A DNA stretch of 31,081 nt from a virus. Within the stretch, counting starts at the first letter, position 1; every line of letters starts with the position of its first letter. The notes beneath the pieces were generated by a model. That model made no database searches, was not told where the DNA came from, and saw only the letters and a list, made by a program, of their open reading frames with translations. Location: IMG/VR virus record IMGVR_UViG_3300013132_005541, positions 1-31,081 of that record. The stretch is one strand, 5' to 3'. Positions 29,758 through 31,081 of the stretch are shown piece after piece. The position numbers were made by a program, and so were the translations under genes.

Positions 29758-30318
29758 ATGCCACTCTATATTGGAAATACAGCTTATATTGAAGGTGATC
29801 AAAGTAATGCATTAAAGTTTAATGCAAATTTTTTAACTGGATTATCTTTTACAAATAATACCCCGGTAAGACCTTTATCTCCTTATTTTATAGTTCAAGG
29901 AACCGGTACAAGACAATCCGGCTCTACACAATGGTTTACAATTAATGACTTTAATTATACTCTTGCAAACGTAGGAAATTGTTTTTCAAATAATTCAAGG
30001 TTTACTGCACCTATTACTGGGGTCTATTTTTTCTGTGCTCATTTATATGGTACAAAATCCCCTTCATCAGGTCAATCAGAATATACACATCCAATATTTA
30101 GAATAAATGGAAGTTACACCTACAGGCAGGCATCAGCCGATACCCCTTATAGAATTAGGTCAAGAACCTATAATAATGGAACTTACAGTTGGGATACACG
30201 TATATCTGATATTTTTTATCTAGTTGCCGGTGATTATGTAGAATATCATGTTTATATTACCGGTAATCAGCTCATTTACGCTTATCATAGTATGTTTGCT
30301 GGATTCTTGGTTGGATAA
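29758..30318 (+). CDS. C1q-like virion protein, copy 3
   Basis: A 186-residue relative: N-S-R-F-T-A-P-I-T-G-V-Y-F-F near 81-94, H-P-I-F-R-I-N-G-S, D-T-P-Y-R-I-R and L-V-A-G-D-Y-V-E-Y-H-V before the end F-A-G-F-L-V-G. The N-terminus, ending in A-L-K-F-N-A-N-F, resembles A-I-K-F-N-E-G-F in the gene at 30661, which suggests a shared docking part. One base separates it from copy 2. Confidence 0.65.
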   Translation: MPLYIGNTAYIEGDQSNALKFNANFLTGLSFTNNTPVRPLSPYFIVQGTGTRQSGSTQWFTINDFNYTLANVGNCFSNNSRFTAPITGVYFFCAHLYGTKSPSSGQSEYTHPIFRINGSYTYRQASADTPYRIRSRTYNNGTYSWDTRISDIFYLVAGDYVEYHVYITGNQLIYAYHSMFAGFLVG

Positions 30319-30332
30319 AACCTATATAATAT

Positions 30333-30611
30333 ATGGCACTTACACTAACAGTTACATTAAATGATTTAGACGAAAGGGTAGCAAGACATTTTGCTGCAGA
30401 CCCTCAGGAATGGTTTTCAAATTGGGTTCATTCTAGAATTAATATTGAAAAACAAAACCTTTACAATCAAGAGGTTAGTAGGCTAAAAGCAGAAGGCGCC
30501 TCTAGTGTACCTCTTGATGTAGATATGACTTTGGCTACAGCAGAGATTAAATCCGCAGTTGAGCTAAATGCCCAGGCAGCTGCCAATTTACCTACTCCCC
30601 CTCAAGTTTAA
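30333..30611 (+). CDS. Small virion-linked protein, unknown (92 residues)
   Basis: A 92-residue helical protein of a kind common near fibre genes of marine phages: L-N-D-L-D-E-R-V-A-R-H-F early, W-V-H-S-R-I-N-I-E-K-Q-N at 31-42 and an alanine-rich end. Function not known; it may help assemble the fibre tip. It lies 14 bp after copy 3 of the C1q-like genes. Confidence 0.5.
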   Translation: MALTLTVTLNDLDERVARHFAADPQEWFSNWVHSRINIEKQNLYNQEVSRLKAEGASSVPLDVDMTLATAEIKSAVELNAQAAANLPTPPQV

Positions 30612-30613
30612 AG

Positions 30614-30621
30614 CATAAATA
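30614..30621 (+). promoter_or_regulatory. Late-type box CATAAATA
   Basis: CATAAATA lies 39 bp before the ATG at 30661 and just after the stop of the 92-residue gene, in keeping with the N-A-T-A-A-A-T-A late-promoter type of marine T4-like phages. Distance leaves room for a short leader. Confidence 0.4.
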
Positions 30622-30660
30622 TATTCTATATGAGTAGTTTATACTCTAGAGAAATATATT

Positions 30661-31081
30661 ATGCCATTAACTAAAGCATCTGGGAAATTAATAGATAATA
30701 GCTCTTTAAGTGCTATTAAATTTAATGAAGGTTTTTTTAATTGGTCGAATACCGGTTTTATTTCTGCTGGGTCAACTACAAAAAATAGTGCCTCTTTTAC
30801 TAATCCAGGAACATATAACTGGATGGCACCTGTAGGGGTTACATCAGTTAATGTTGTTTGTGTTGGAGCTGGCGCCCATGCAAGTACAGCTACTGGTGGA
30901 GATGATGGAAATGGTTATAGAAGAGGTGGTGGGGGCGGTGGGTTGGGATGGAAGAATAGTATTCCCGTAACTCCCGGTCAAACATATACCGTAGTAGTAG
31001 GGGCACCAGGAGCCACAGGCGAAGATTCCTATTTTATTAACTCTTCTTTAGTCCGCGGCGGCGGGGCTTTTACTGATACAG
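30661..31081 (+). CDS. Glycine-rich tail adhesin, N-terminal part
   Basis: An open frame of 140 codons that runs off the right edge. After a 30-residue start (M-P-L-T-K-A-S-G-K-L-I-D-N, then A-I-K-F-N) comes the typical glycine-rich phage adhesin module: P-G-T-Y-N-W-M-A-P near 50-58, V-N-V-V-C-V-G-A-G, a G-G-G-G-G-G-L-G-W-K-N-S run and T-P-G-Q-T-Y-T-V-V-V-G. Such modules form polyglycine sandwich tips that recognise hosts. The stop is outside the window. Confidence 0.7.
   Translation, partial: MPLTKASGKLIDNSSLSAIKFNEGFFNWSNTGFISAGSTTKNSASFTNPGTYNWMAPVGVTSVNVVCVGAGAHASTATGGDDGNGYRRGGGGGGLGWKNSIPVTPGQTYTVVVGAPGATGEDSYFINSSLVRGGGAFTDT

Noticed and set aside
29009-29802. Minus-strand frames opposite the C1q-like genes
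   Set aside because: Antisense shadows of conserved, paralogous genes with no supporting features.

Overview
The window looks like part of the genome of a marine T4-like myovirus, most likely one infecting SAR11/Pelagibacter or a similar AT-rich ocean bacterium. The reasons are a T4-type portal protein (gp20) and tail-sheath stabiliser (gp15), T4-like late-promoter boxes (TATAAATA and CTAAATA), low GC, ATGA-type overlapping starts, a phage-borne ribosomal protein bS21 and GroES-like co-chaperonin, and a large load of sugar-modifying genes. The left edge is a perfect 124-bp palindrome that cuts through a carbamoyltransferase gene. It is most likely an assembly or amplification fold-back.

Region 1 (about 63-11345, almost all minus strand) is an accessory island. 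It encodes a carbamoyltransferase, a short UDP-sugar dehydrogenase, two GT8 glycosyltransferases, a frameshifted GT32-like glycosyltransferase, an SGNH hydrolase-like protein, an Fe(II)/2-oxoglutarate dioxygenase (PhyH-like), a short DegT/DnrJ-type PLP enzyme, a GNAT-like protein, a flavin-dependent tryptophan-halogenase homologue, a DUF6356-like protein, a DxD nucleotide-sugar transferase and two unknown proteins that share a C-terminal L-x-x-W-P motif. One gene (1642-2421) runs against the rest and shares a divergent promoter with the dehydrogenase gene. Together the genes could build or decorate a glycan or small molecule on the virion or host surface; the product cannot be read from sequence.

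Region 2 (11377-16896, minus strand) has two tail-fibre or adhesin genes, one with an S74 intramolecular chaperone, then a dCMP deaminase, a PD-(D/E)XK nuclease, four small unknown genes and two more glycosyltransferases (GT4-like and GT10 fucosyltransferase-like). Region 3 (16989-18148, plus strand) has a flavodoxin-fold NAD(P)H:FMN reductase-like gene and an HExxH metallopeptidase-like gene. The latter collides with and overlaps the portal gene (18017-19834, minus strand).

Region 4 (19946-22562, plus strand) is a compact takeover and replication operon: small unknowns, a DUF366-like protein, a gp62-like clamp-loader subunit, a GroES-like protein, a WYL_2/SH3-barrel-like protein and bS21. 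Region 5 (22597 to the right edge, plus strand) is virion structure: gp15, an Ig-like small protein, a right-handed beta-helix protein, a 902-residue fibre, three tandem C1q-like proteins and the start of a glycine-rich adhesin. Two late-type boxes here (CTAAATAATA) sit at the foot of small inverted repeats. No tRNA, CRISPR array or insertion sequence was recognised, and no stretch over 300 bases is left without a gene.
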